Positions 1-8,472 are shown, counted from the first letter of the stretch. The stretch: 64,000 nt of DNA from Streptomyces tendae (GCF_014650435.1 NZ_BMUY01000006.1:310001-374000), one strand, 5' to 3'. Translations and numbers: made by a program. The notes: a model not told the origin generated them from the sequence alone.

Positions 1-1709
1 CCGACGTGCACGCCGAAGGGCGAGTTCCGGCTGACCGAACCCGGTACGTCCGCCGCGTCCGCCGCGGCCGCACCGTCGAGGAACAGCGTGATCCTGCCCC
101 CGCCGCGGCGCAGCGCCAGACGGTGCCACCGCCCGTCGTTGTGGGCCCCGTCGGCGCGCACCCACGCCGAGCGCGGTGCCGCCGCGCCGTCGCGCGTGGT
201 GATCAGCCCCTGTACCCGCCCGTTGCCGGGCTCGGCGCGCAGCCACACCTGGGGCTGCGTCGTGCCGACCCCGCCCATCCACAGCAGCGGCTGCTCCCCG
301 CCGGACGCCGAGTAGCGGAACCACAGCGCCGCCGTGAAGTCCCCCTCCCCGAGCGCCAGCCGCTCGTCGTAGGGCAGTCGTACGGCGTCGTCGGCGCCGT
401 CGAGGGCGAGCGCGCCGCCCACCGCGCCGTCCGTCGTCCCGGCACCGCCGAGCACGGCCGCGGGCGCGGCACCGGGGGCGAGATCGGGGCTGGTGGGGTC
501 GGCGGGCCGGCGCGGCGCGAGCCAGTCCTCGGTGAAGCGGGCGAAGCGGATCTCGTCCCGGGCGTCGGACGCCCCGCCCTCGTACAGCAGGCCCACGGCG
601 GCGTCGTCGACGGACACCAGGTCCGAGTAGCCCGACCAGTCCCGGGTGACGAGCGTGCCGCGGTCCACGCTGTCCCAGGTCGCGCCGCCGTCCCAGGAGG
701 AGCGGACCGTCATCGTCCGGCGGCGGTCGGGGTCGGCCGGTACGGACAGCAGGGTGCGGTCGCCGAGGCGCAGCACCGCGCCCTGCACCTGCGGGGCGTA
801 CAGGTCCGGCAGCGCCCGGAACGGGGCCGCGAAGGTGTCGCCGCCGTCCCGGCTGAGCGCCTGGGTGCGGTGGCCGAGGTCGGTGCCGTTCTCCTCCCGG
901 CCGCTGACCAGGAGCGCACCGTCGGCGCGTTCGGTGAGGGTCAGTTCGGAGGGCTTCTGCCGGAAGGTGCCGTCGGCGGCGACGGGCCAGGTGTCGGTGG
1001 CGCCGGTCCTCCAGTGCTCGCCGCCGTCGTCGCTGACCACGAGGGCCGCGTGGTTGGCGGTGATCCGGGTGCCGTCCCAGGTCTCGGCGTTGACGCCGAC
1101 GACGAGCCGGCCGGGGTGGGCGCCGCCGGTGAGCTGGACGCCGTGCACGGGGCCGGTGGCGTACCAGGAGTTCCAGTCGGGCGGGAGGATCTCGGGGCTC
1201 AGGTCGCGGGGCGCGGACCAGGTGCGGCCGTCGTCGTCGCTGTGCTGGAGGTGCGGCGTGCGGGCGCAGGGCACCGCGCAGTTGGCGCCGTCCGTGCGGC
1301 CCGCGTTGTACGTCTCCAGCAGTAGGACGCGGCCGGTGGCACGGTCGACGACCGGGGCCGGGTTGCCGTGGGTGTCGCCGCCGCCGTCGTTGACGACCTG
1401 CAGCGGGCCCCAGGTGCGTCCGCCGTCGGTGGAGCGCTTGAGGACGACGTCGATGTCACCGGCGTCCCCGCAGTCGAGGACGCGGCCCTCGGCGAAGGCG
1501 AGCAGGGTGCCGTCCGTGGTGCGCACGATCGCCGGGATGCGGAAGCAGGCGTACCCGCCGGGGTCGCGGGCCGCGTCGAAGAGCACCTGCTCCTCGAACG
1601 CGGGTGCGCGGTCGCCGGGTCCCGCGTGTGCCGGGAAGGGAGAGGACGCGGCGAGCGCGCAGGACGTGGCGAGCGCGAGCCAGAAGGGACGGCGGGTTCG
1701 AGGGGGCAT
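1..1709 (-). CDS. secreted sialidase (BNR/Asp-box) with LamG-like domain, truncated by window edge
   Basis: Exo-alpha-sialidase family protein, presumably releasing sialic acids from glycoconjugates outside the cell. The ATG at 1707-1709 opens a signal peptide (about residues 1-29, ending AHA|G). An FRIP motif follows at residues 56-59, the hallmark arginine region of sialidases. Asp boxes include STDGGRTW (93-100), SDDDGRTW, SDDGGEHW, SRDGGDTF and SWDGGATW. From about residue 400 the sequence changes to a LamG/concanavalin-type carbohydrate-binding domain. The reading frame is still open at base 1, so about 569 residues are visible and the C-terminus is missing. It is transcribed away from fdhD across a 198-base gap. 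The family call is secure; the true substrate is not shown by sequence, since many actinomycete members act on unusual glycans. Confidence 0.88.
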   Translation of the reverse strand, partial: MPPRTRRPFWLALATSCALAASSPFPAHAGPGDRAPAFEEQVLFDAARDPGGYACFRIPAIVRTTDGTLLAFAEGRVLDCGDAGDIDVVLKRSTDGGRTWGPLQVVNDGGGDTHGNPAPVVDRATGRVLLLETYNAGRTDGANCAVPCARTPHLQHSDDDGRTWSAPRDLSPEILPPDWNSWYATGPVHGVQLTGGAHPGRLVVGVNAETWDGTRITANHAALVVSDDGGEHWRTGATDTWPVAADGTFRQKPSELTLTERADGALLVSGREENGTDLGHRTQALSRDGGDTFAAPFRALPDLYAPQVQGAVLRLGDRTLLSVPADPDRRRTMTVRSSWDGGATWDSVDRGTLVTRDWSGYSDLVSVDDAAVGLLYEGGASDARDEIRFARFTEDWLAPRRPADPTSPDLAPGAAPAAVLGGAGTTDGAVGGALALDGADDAVRLPYDERLALGEGDFTAALWFRYSASGGEQPLLWMGGVGTTQPQVWLRAEPGNGRVQGLITTRDGAAAPRSAWVRADGAHNDGRWHRLALRRGGGRITLFLDGAAAADAADVPGSVSRNSPFGVHV

Positions 1710-1772
1710 GGCGCGGTCTGCCCTTCGGGCGGCTGGTGGAGGGGACCCTTTCGTCCGGACATCAGTACAAGA

Positions 1773-1785
1773 GACACCTTGTGTC
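1773..1785. promoter_or_regulatory. inverted repeat upstream of sialidase gene
   Basis: GACAC and GTGTC arms separated by three bases lie 64 bases upstream of the sialidase start, in the only stretch that could hold its promoter. The position suits an operator. No regulator gene lies next to it and the repeat is short, so this is a weak call. Confidence 0.3.
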
Positions 1786-1832
1786 CGCGGGGACCGCGCA
1801 GTCCCCCGCGTGTCGGACACCGACGCGGTCGA

Positions 1833-1884
1833 GGCGGGGCCCCCGGGGCGCAGGGGGCGCTCCCCGCCCGGCAGGGGCCCCGCC
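1833..1884 (-). terminator. hairpin downstream of fdhD
   Basis: Perfect 11-bp GC-only arms (1833-1843 and 1874-1884) enclose a 30-base loop that can itself fold. It starts 24 bases beyond the fdhD stop codon on the minus strand. There is no U tract, as is usual for Streptomyces terminators. It would end the formate dehydrogenase operon before the sialidase promoter. Confidence 0.5.
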
Positions 1885-1907
1885 GCCGTGCAGCGGGGAG
1901 GGTGGGG

Positions 1908-2756
1908 TCAGCCCTGGGCGGCCGCGGCCCGCAGGGCGACTCGCTCCTCACCCGCGTACACGTTCATGGAGCTGCCGCGCAGGAAGCCCACCAGCGTCAG
2001 CCCGGTCTCGGCGGCCAGGTCCACGGCCAGCGAGGACGGCGCCGACACCGCGGCCAGCACCGGGATGCCCGCCATCACGGCCTTCTGCGCCAGCTCGAAG
2101 GAGGCCCGGCCCGACACCAGCAGCACGGAACGGGACAGCGGCAGGTCCCCGTTCTGCAGGGCGCGCCCGACCAGCTTGTCGACCGCGTTGTGCCGGCCCA
2201 CGTCCTCCCGTACGTCCACCAGGTCGCCGTCCTCGGTGAACAGCGCCGCCGCGTGCAGCCCGCCCGTGCGGTCGAAGACCCGCTGGGAGGCGCGCAGCCG
2301 GTCGGGGAGGTCCGCGAGGAGTTCCGGGGTGACGCGGACCGGGGGAGTGTCGGCGATCGGCCAGCGGGCCGTCGTACGCACCGCGTCCAGGCTCGCCTTG
2401 CCGCACAGGCCGCAGGAGGAGGTGGTGTAGACGTTCCGCTCCAGGGTGATGTCGGGGACCCGCACACCGGGGGCGGTCTTCACGTCGACCACGTTGTAGG
2501 TGTTGGAGCCGTCGACGGTGGCGCCGGCGCAGTACACGATGTTCTGCAGGTCGCCCTGCTCGGCCAGCACGCCCTCGCTCACCAGGAAGCCCGCCGCCAG
2601 CGCGAAGTCGTCGCCGGGGGTGCGCATCGTGATGGCGAGCGGTTTGCCGTTCAGCCGGATCTCCAGCGGTTCCTCGGCGACGAGCGTGTCCGGGCGGGTG
2701 GAGACCGCCCCGTCCCTGATGCGGATGACCTTGCGTCGTTCCGTGACTCGTCCCAT
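1908..2756 (-). CDS. fdhD: FdhD, formate dehydrogenase accessory sulfurtransferase
   Basis: 282 residues, the usual FdhD length. FdhD carries sulfur from a cysteine desulfurase to the molybdenum cofactor of formate dehydrogenase, which is needed for activity. The conserved cysteine loop is present as SSCGLCG, with C115 and C118 matching the CxxC pair of the E. coli protein. The N-terminal EEPLEIRLNG and the later GRHNAVDKL motif are also typical. I chose ATG 2754-2756 (MGRVTERRKV) because homologues begin near this motif; an in-frame ATG at 2837 would put 27 unrelated residues in front and overlap the preceding gene. It is the last gene of the five-gene operon, 32 bases after the Fe-S subunit gene, so accessory factor and enzyme are made together. 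Confidence 0.95.
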   Translation of the reverse strand: MGRVTERRKVIRIRDGAVSTRPDTLVAEEPLEIRLNGKPLAITMRTPGDDFALAAGFLVSEGVLAEQGDLQNIVYCAGATVDGSNTYNVVDVKTAPGVRVPDITLERNVYTTSSCGLCGKASLDAVRTTARWPIADTPPVRVTPELLADLPDRLRASQRVFDRTGGLHAAALFTEDGDLVDVREDVGRHNAVDKLVGRALQNGDLPLSRSVLLVSGRASFELAQKAVMAGIPVLAAVSAPSSLAVDLAAETGLTLVGFLRGSSMNVYAGEERVALRAAAAQG

Positions 2757-2788
2757 GTTCGTGCCCCTTGCGCCGGTCGGTGTGCCGG

Positions 2789-3649
2789 TCAGTCCCGGTT
2801 CTGTACGTGCTGGTAGCCGAAGCGGCCCTTGATGCACAGGTTGCCGTGGGTCACCGGGTTGTCGTGCGGTGAGGTGACCTTGACGATCTCATTGTCCTGC
2901 ACATGGAGCGTGAGATTGCAGCCCACTCCGCAGTACGCGCACACCGTCGTCGTCTCGGTCTGCCGCTCCTCGTCCCAGGTGCCCGCCGCCCGCATGTCGA
3001 ACTCGGACTTGAAGGACAGGGCCCCGGTGGGGCACACCTCGATGCAGTTGCCGCAGTACACGCACGCCGAGTCGGTCAGCGGGCCGTCGTGCTCGACCGA
3101 GATCCGGGCGTCGAAGCCGCGGCCGGAGACGGAGATGGCGAAGCTGTTCTGCCACTGGTCGCCACAGGCGTCCACGCACTTGTAGCAGAGGATGCACTTG
3201 CCGTAGTCGCGCACGTAGAGGTCGTTGTCGACACGCGGTTCCTCGTCGACGCGCGCCGCGTCCGGGCCGAAGCGGTCGGGCTTCGCCTCGTACTCCTTGA
3301 TCCACTGGGCGACCGAAGGGGTGGTGGAGAGGTCGACCGAGGAGGCGAGGAGTTCGAGGACGACCTTGCGGCTGTGCCGGGCGCGCTCGGTGTCCGTGCG
3401 CACCACCATGCCGGGCTCCGCCCTGCGCGAGCAGGCCGGCGCGAGGGTCCTGGCCCCCTCCACGTCCACCACGCAGACCCGGCAGGCGTTCTTCGGGGTC
3501 AGCGTGTCGCCCTCGCACAGGGTCGGGACGTCCTTCCCGGCGGCCCGGCAGGCGTCGAGGATCGTGGACCCTTCGGGGACCCGGGCCTCCTGCCCGTCGA
3601 GGGTGAACTCCACCAGGCGGCGCGGCACTCCGAGCGGTATCGCGGTCAT
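2789..3649 (-). CDS. Fe-S subunit of NAD-linked formate dehydrogenase (N-terminal part of an FdsA-like chain)
   Basis: 286 residues, almost all iron-sulfur domain. Order: plant-type [2Fe-2S] ferredoxin (C45, C56, C59, C73); His-cysteine-type region; two [4Fe-4S] sites (C152, C155, C158, C162 and C196, C199, C202, C206); then a third [4Fe-4S] motif C237-x2-C240-x3-C244-x27-C272, ending LCIKGRFGYQHVQ. This last motif is the N-terminal cluster domain of molybdopterin oxidoreductases, which in FdsA-type enzymes continues directly into the molybdenum domain. Here the chain stops and the molybdenum domain is encoded by the gene at 5576-7504, which lacks that motif. Its start overlaps the stop of the NuoE/F-like gene (ATGA at 3646-3649). 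It should pass electrons from the Mo site to the diaphorase subunit. HoxU/NuoG relatives share the front half. Confidence 0.88.
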   Translation of the reverse strand: MTAIPLGVPRRLVEFTLDGQEARVPEGSTILDACRAAGKDVPTLCEGDTLTPKNACRVCVVDVEGARTLAPACSRRAEPGMVVRTDTERARHSRKVVLELLASSVDLSTTPSVAQWIKEYEAKPDRFGPDAARVDEEPRVDNDLYVRDYGKCILCYKCVDACGDQWQNSFAISVSGRGFDARISVEHDGPLTDSACVYCGNCIEVCPTGALSFKSEFDMRAAGTWDEERQTETTTVCAYCGVGCNLTLHVQDNEIVKVTSPHDNPVTHGNLCIKGRFGYQHVQNRD

Positions 3650-5595
3650 TCGTACGCCCCCAGACGGTCGATGGCGGATTCCACGGCGTTCCACGCGGTC
3701 TGTCCGAGACCGCAGATCGAGGCGTCCCGCATCGCGCGGCCGACCTCGCGGAGCAGGGCGATGTCGTCGGCCGCCGCGGCGCCCGTGCGGTCGGCGATCC
3801 GGTGCAGCGCCTCCTCCTGGCGGACGGTCCCGACCCGGCACGGCACGCACTGACCGCACGACTCGTCGCGGAAGAACTCGGCGATCCGCAGCAGCAGGCG
3901 CGGGAGCGGGACGGTGTCGTCGAAGGCCATGACGACACCGGAGCCCAGGGTCGTGCCCGCCTCGCGGGTGCCTTCGAAGGTGAGCGGGATGTCGAGTTCG
4001 TCGGGGCGGACGAAACCGCCGGCGGCGCCGCCGAGCAGGACCGCGCGGAGGTTGTCGCGGACCCCGGCGAGGGTGAGCAGCTCGCCGAGCGTGGCGCCGA
4101 AGGGGAGTTCGTAGACGCCGGGGCGGGCCACGGAGCCGGACACGCAGAACAGCTTGGGGCCGGTGGACGTCGGGGTGCCGATCGCGGCGTACGCCTCGGC
4201 GCCCATCGTCAGGATGGGCAGGACGTTGACCAGGGTCTCCACGTTGTTCTCGACCGTGGGCTTGCCGAACAGGCCCTTCTCCACGGGGAACGGCGGCTTG
4301 GAGCGCGGCTCGCCGCGGTGGCCCTCGATGGAGTTGAACAGGGCCGTTTCCTCGCCGCAGATGTACGCGCCCGCGCCGCGCCGGATCTCGATGTCGAAGG
4401 CGTAGCCCTGGCCGAGGACGTCGTCGCCGAGGAGGCCGCGGGTGCGGGACTGCTCGATGGCGTGGGTGACGCGGGCCAGGGCGCGGGGGTACTCGCCGCG
4501 GAGGTAGAGGTAGCCCTGGTGGGCGCCGGTCGCGTAGGCCGCGATCGTCATGGCCTCGACCAGGGCGTACGGGTCGCCCTCCATCAGGACGCGGTCCTTG
4601 AACGTGCCCGGTTCGGATTCGTCGGCGTTGCAGACCAGGTAGTGCGGGTGGTCGGGCTGGGCGGCCGTGGCCTGCCACTTGCGGCCGGTGGGGAAGGCGG
4701 CCCCGCCGCGGCCGACCAGGCCGGCGTCGGTGACCTCGCGGATGACGGCGGCGGGGCCGAGGGCGAAGGCGCGGCGCAGGGCGGTGTAGCCGCCGTGGGC
4801 GCGGTAGTCGTCGAGGGAGGTGGGGTCCGCGGTGCCGATGCGGTGGAGCAGGGTGAGGGTGGGGGTGCCGGTCTGGGGGACGGCGGTCTCGGGGGCGGGT
4901 TCGGTGGGGGCGGATTCGGGGGCGGTGGCCGCCGCGATCGCCTGGGCGGGGGTTGCGGGGGCGCATACCGCCGTCGCGTGGAGGGTGTTTCGCCCCCGCC
5001 GCCCCTTCCCTTTCCCGTCCCCGGGGGCTGCCGCCCCCGGACCCCCGCTTTCGGCCTGGACGGCCTCGTCCTCAAACTCCCCCAGAGGGGGTACCCCCGG
5101 ACGGGCTGATTCGCCCGCCCGGATCGTCAGAGTTGCCGGGGCCCGTTCGCACAGGCCCAGGCAGGGAGATCGCTCGACCTTCACTCCGCTCTCCGGGCCC
5201 AGGCGTGCCTCCACGGCCGCGCACAGCTCACTCGCGCCCGCCGCCGTGCACGCCAGGTCGGTGCAGACGTGCAGGACCGTGGCCGGGCGGGGGCGGACCG
5301 AGAACATGGCGTAGAAGGTGGCCACCCCGTACGCCTCGGCCGGGGGGACGGTCAGACGGCGGCACACGTAGTCCAGGGCGCCCTCGCTGATCCAGCCGAC
5401 GCGGTCGTTGAGCGCGTGCAGGGCCGGCAGGAGCTGGTCGCGGCGGTCCCGGGCCTCCCGGCCGCCGCGCGCCCACCTGAGGTCCGCGTCGGAGCGGTCC
5501 GCGCCCTCCCAGGAGGACTCGGGCGGGCCGAGCAGCGCGTCGACGGCCGCGCGTTCCTCGTCCGTGGGCTTGCTGTCACCGAAGCGCAGGTCCAC
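3646..5595 (-). CDS. fused NuoE/NuoF-type diaphorase subunit of formate dehydrogenase (FdsG-FdsB fusion)
   Basis: 649 residues joining two subunits normally encoded separately. Residues about 15-160 are NuoE-like, with [2Fe-2S] cysteines C111, C116, C145 and C149. Residues about 230-649 are NuoF-like, with the FMN loop GRGGAAFPTGRKW, the NADH-binding GAGAYICGEETAL and a C-terminal [4Fe-4S] motif SCGQCVPC...C. The subunit should transfer electrons from formate to NAD+. Between the domains lies a low-complexity linker; residues 163-203 are translated from a dispersed Streptomyces repeat (4988-5109), and the following stretch is rich in Ala, Pro and Thr. The start ATG 5593-5595 overlaps the end of the catalytic gene by 20 bases, and the stop overlaps the next start by four, pointing to translational coupling. 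Confidence 0.9.
   Translation of the reverse strand: MDLRFGDSKPTDEERAAVDALLGPPESSWEGADRSDADLRWARGGREARDRRDQLLPALHALNDRVGWISEGALDYVCRRLTVPPAEAYGVATFYAMFSVRPRPATVLHVCTDLACTAAGASELCAAVEARLGPESGVKVERSPCLGLCERAPATLTIRAGESARPGVPPLGEFEDEAVQAESGGPGAAAPGDGKGKGRRGRNTLHATAVCAPATPAQAIAAATAPESAPTEPAPETAVPQTGTPTLTLLHRIGTADPTSLDDYRAHGGYTALRRAFALGPAAVIREVTDAGLVGRGGAAFPTGRKWQATAAQPDHPHYLVCNADESEPGTFKDRVLMEGDPYALVEAMTIAAYATGAHQGYLYLRGEYPRALARVTHAIEQSRTRGLLGDDVLGQGYAFDIEIRRGAGAYICGEETALFNSIEGHRGEPRSKPPFPVEKGLFGKPTVENNVETLVNVLPILTMGAEAYAAIGTPTSTGPKLFCVSGSVARPGVYELPFGATLGELLTLAGVRDNLRAVLLGGAAGGFVRPDELDIPLTFEGTREAGTTLGSGVVMAFDDTVPLPRLLLRIAEFFRDESCGQCVPCRVGTVRQEEALHRIADRTGAAAADDIALLREVGRAMRDASICGLGQTAWNAVESAIDRLGAYE
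4988..5109 (-). repeat. Streptomyces dispersed repeat inside a coding region
   Basis: Read on the minus strand, the segment begins TCAGCCCGTCCGG, then has GTTTGAGGACGAGGCCGT, GGCCGAAAGCGGGGGTC, a GGGGGCGGCAGCCCCC hairpin and GGGGCGGCGGGGGCGAAA. I recognise this string from memory as a sequence scattered between genes in many Streptomyces genomes. A second common palindromic unit (GGGGGTACCCCC followed by TCTGGGGGAG, 5070-5095) is nested in it. Here the whole repeat is read in frame as residues 163-203 of the fused NuoE/F-type subunit. Copy number was not checked. Confidence 0.7.
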
Positions 5596-7504
5596 TGGCG
5601 CTCACCTTCTCGATCCGGATCGCCGAGGCCTTGAACTCCGCCGTCCCGGCGATGGGACAGTTCGCCTCGATGGTCAGCTGGTTGGTGTCCACCTCGTCGG
5701 GAAAGTGGAAGCTCATGAAGGCCAGGCCCGGGCGCAGGGCCGTGTCGACCCAGACGGGGGCCAGCAACGAGCCGCGTCGTGAGGTCACCCGTACCTCCTC
5801 GCCGACCACCACCCCGTAGCGTTCGGCGTCCTCCGGGCAGAGTTCGACGGACTCGCCGCGGCGCAACGGGGAGGCGTAACCGCCGCTCTGCACGCCGGTG
5901 TTGTACGAGTCGAGGCGGCGTCCCGTGGTCAGCCGGATCGGGTACTGCTCGTCGGTGAGGTCCACGGGCGGGTCGTGCCGGACGATGCCGAAGGGGGCGA
6001 GGCGGCCGCGGGCGGCAGGGTCCGCAGACCACAACCTGCCGTGCAGGTACGTGGGTTCCAGGTCCTCCGTGCTCGGGCACGGCCACTGGATGCCCTGGTG
6101 CTCCTCCAGGCGGGCGTAGGTCATCCCGTGGTGGTCGGGGGAGAGGGAGCGCAGCTCGTTCCAGACCGCCTCCGCGTCGGCGTACTTCCAGTCGTGGCCG
6201 AGGCGGGCCGCGAGGTCGCAGAGGATGTCGATGTCCTCGCGGGCCTCGCCCGGCGGGGCCACGGCCCTGCGCACGCGTTGTACACGCCGCTCGCTGTTGG
6301 TGGTGGTGCCCTCGGTCTCCGCCCAGCCCGCCGTGGCCGGGAGGACGACGTCCGCCAGTTCGGCGGTCTTGGTGAGGAAGATGTCCTGGACCACCAGGAA
6401 GTCCAGGGCGCGCAGGCGGCGTACCGCCTGGTCGGCGTCCGCCTCCGACTGGGCCGGGTTCTCGCCGATGCAGTAGACGGCGCGGAGCGTGCCCTCGTCC
6501 ATGGCCTCGAACATCTCCGTCAGGGTGAGGCCGTGGTGCGGCTCGACCACCGTGTCCCACGCCGTCTCGAACTTCCGGCGGACCTCCGGGTCGAGGACGT
6601 CCTGGAAGCCGGGGAGGCGGTTGGGGATGGCGCCCATGTCGCCGCCGCCCTGCACGTTGTTCTGGCCGCGCAGCGGCTGCAGGCCGGAGCCGTAGCGGCC
6701 GACGTGGCCGGTGAGCAGGGAGAGGTTGATCAGGGCGCGGACGTTGTCCGTGCCGTTGTGGTGCTCGGTGATGCCGAGGGTCCAGCACAGCTGGGCGCGC
6801 TCGGCGCGGGCGTAGGCGTGCGCCAGGTCGCGGATGGCGGCGGCCGGCACGCCCGTCACCTTCTCGGCGAGGGAGAGGGTCCAGGGCTCGACCAGGGCCT
6901 TGTAGTCGTCGTAGCCCGTCGTCGCGCGTTCGATGAACGCCTCGTTGGCCAGGCCCGCGTGGATGATCTCGCGGCCGACCGCGTGCGCCAGCGGGATGTC
7001 CGTGCCGACGTTCGGGCCGAGCCAGCTCTCCGCCCACTCGGCGGTCGAGGTGCGGCGCGGGTCCACCGCGTACATGCGGGCGCCGCCCCGGATGCCCTTC
7101 AGGACGTGCTGGAAGAAGATCGGGTGCGCGAAACGGGCGTTGGAGCCCCACATCACGATCACGTCGGTGTGCTCGATCTCCTCGTAGGAGGAGGTGCCGC
7201 CGCCCGAGCCGAAGGCGGCCGACAGGCCCGCGACGCTCGGCGCGTGGCAGGTGCGGTTGCAGGAGTCGACGTTGTGGGTGCCCATGACCACCCGGGCGAA
7301 CTTCTGCGCCACGTAGTTCATCTCGTTGGTCGCCCGCGCGCAGGAGAACATCCCGAAAGCGCCGCGCGCCGCCGTCAGGCCCCGGGCCGTGCGGTCCAGG
7401 GCCTCCTCCCAGGTCGCCCGGCGGAAGGGCTCCTCGCGCGAGTCCCGGACCAGGGGGTGGGTGAGGCGGGTGTAGGTCTTGGGGGTTCGGTCGCGTTTCC
7501 TCAT
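5576..7504 (-). CDS. formate dehydrogenase catalytic (molybdopterin) subunit, lacking the N-terminal Fe-S domain
   Basis: 642 residues of the molybdopterin oxidoreductase family. The Mo-ligand region reads CNRTCHAPSVAGL, with C86 followed by H87 as in cysteine-type formate dehydrogenases; no selenocysteine codon is involved. Further family features are GSNARFAHP, the cofactor-binding loop around QNNVQGGGDMG, IGENPAQSEAD, and a C-terminal molydopterin dinucleotide-binding domain from about residue 520 (RLTTGRRLDSYNTG). The [4Fe-4S] domain that normally starts these chains is absent: the protein begins TPKTYTRLTHPL, which in single-chain homologues follows the fourth cluster cysteine. That domain is at the end of the product of 2789-3649. 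Start ATG 7502-7504 overlaps the PanE-like stop as ATGA. Role: formate to CO2. Confidence 0.9.
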   Translation of the reverse strand: MRKRDRTPKTYTRLTHPLVRDSREEPFRRATWEEALDRTARGLTAARGAFGMFSCARATNEMNYVAQKFARVVMGTHNVDSCNRTCHAPSVAGLSAAFGSGGGTSSYEEIEHTDVIVMWGSNARFAHPIFFQHVLKGIRGGARMYAVDPRRTSTAEWAESWLGPNVGTDIPLAHAVGREIIHAGLANEAFIERATTGYDDYKALVEPWTLSLAEKVTGVPAAAIRDLAHAYARAERAQLCWTLGITEHHNGTDNVRALINLSLLTGHVGRYGSGLQPLRGQNNVQGGGDMGAIPNRLPGFQDVLDPEVRRKFETAWDTVVEPHHGLTLTEMFEAMDEGTLRAVYCIGENPAQSEADADQAVRRLRALDFLVVQDIFLTKTAELADVVLPATAGWAETEGTTTNSERRVQRVRRAVAPPGEAREDIDILCDLAARLGHDWKYADAEAVWNELRSLSPDHHGMTYARLEEHQGIQWPCPSTEDLEPTYLHGRLWSADPAARGRLAPFGIVRHDPPVDLTDEQYPIRLTTGRRLDSYNTGVQSGGYASPLRRGESVELCPEDAERYGVVVGEEVRVTSRRGSLLAPVWVDTALRPGLAFMSFHFPDEVDTNQLTIEANCPIAGTAEFKASAIRIEKVSASGPALR

Positions 7505-8472
7505 GCGGCGCTCCTCAGCGCGAGCAGGTCCGACAGGGCGTGCACGGTGCGCAGGGTGGGCACCGGGACCCCGGTGATCTCCGCCAGCTCGACGACGGCC
7601 GCGAGCAGCACGTCGAGTTCGAGCGGCTTGCCGCGCTCCAGGTCCTGGAGCGTGGAGGTGCGGTGGTCGCCGACCCGTTCGGCGCCCGCGATCCGGCGTT
7701 CGATGGAGACGCCGACCTCGCATCCGAGGGCCGCGGCGACCGCCAGCGTCTCGGTCATCATGGTCTCGATGACCTCGCGGGTGCCGCCGTGCAGGCACAT
7801 CTGGCGCATGGTGGCCCGGGCCAGGGCGCTGATCGGGTTGAAGGAGATGTTGCCGAGCAGCTTCAGCCAGATGTCGCCCCGCAGGTCCGGCTCGACGGGG
7901 CACTTCAGGCCGCCCGCCCGCATGGCCTCGCTGAGCGCCATGCACCGCGGCGAGACCTCCCGGCCGGGCTCGCCGATCGAGAACCGGGTGCCTTCCACAT
8001 GCCGGACGACGCCCGGCTGCTCCAGCTCGGTGGCCGCGTACACGACGCAGCCGACGGCCCGCTCGGGCGCGAGCACCGCACTGACCGCGCCGGCCGGGTC
8101 CACGCTTTCGAGGCGGCGCCCGTCGTACGGGCCGCCGTGCCGGTGGAAGTACCACCAGGGGATGCCGTTCTGGGCGGCCACGACCGCCGTGGTCCGGTGC
8201 AGCAGCGGCTCGATCAGCGGCCCGCACGCCGCGTACGAGTTCGCCTTCAGACCCAGGAACACGTAGTCGACCGGGCCGACTTCGGCCGGGTCGTCGGTGG
8301 CGCGAGGGTGCGCGGTGAAGTCGCCGCGGGGGCTGCGCACCCGTACCCCGTACTGCCTCATGGCCGCCAGATGCGGTCCACGGGCGATGAGATGCACGTC
8401 GGCGCCCGCACGGTGGAGCGCGGCGCCGACGTAGGCGCCGATCGCCCCGGCGCCGAGGACTGCGACTTTCAT
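7501..8472 (-). CDS. PanE/ApbA-family reductase, candidate oxalyl-CoA reductase
   Basis: 323 residues of the 2-dehydropantoate 2-reductase family. The NADP-binding loop GAGAIGAYVG is at residues 7-16, followed by FLGLKANS with the family lysine and DIWLKLLGNISFNP, the helix carrying the second catalytic lysine and asparagine. The C-terminal ApbA_C domain is intact. It is the first gene of the formate dehydrogenase operon (ATGA overlap with the catalytic subunit) and divergent from an oxalate/formate antiporter. In Methylobacterium extorquens a PanE homologue in the oxalate cluster (PanE2) reduces oxalyl-CoA to glyoxylate. That setting suggests the same role here rather than pantothenate synthesis. 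The family is clear; the oxalyl-CoA function is inference from neighbours. Confidence 0.85.
   Translation of the reverse strand: MKVAVLGAGAIGAYVGAALHRAGADVHLIARGPHLAAMRQYGVRVRSPRGDFTAHPRATDDPAEVGPVDYVFLGLKANSYAACGPLIEPLLHRTTAVVAAQNGIPWWYFHRHGGPYDGRRLESVDPAGAVSAVLAPERAVGCVVYAATELEQPGVVRHVEGTRFSIGEPGREVSPRCMALSEAMRAGGLKCPVEPDLRGDIWLKLLGNISFNPISALARATMRQMCLHGGTREVIETMMTETLAVAAALGCEVGVSIERRIAGAERVGDHRTSTLQDLERGKPLELDVLLAAVVELAEITGVPVPTLRTVHALSDLLALRSAA

Noticed and set aside
5070..5095. Palindromic GGGGGTACCCCC unit as a transcription terminator
   Set aside because: It is inside the open frame of the fused subunit and belongs to the dispersed repeat; termination there would cut off three essential genes of the operon.
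3802..5109. Plus-strand open frame opposite the fused NuoE/F-type gene
   Set aside because: Gly/Ala/Val-rich shadow; the minus-strand protein carries conserved FMN, NADH and Fe-S motifs.
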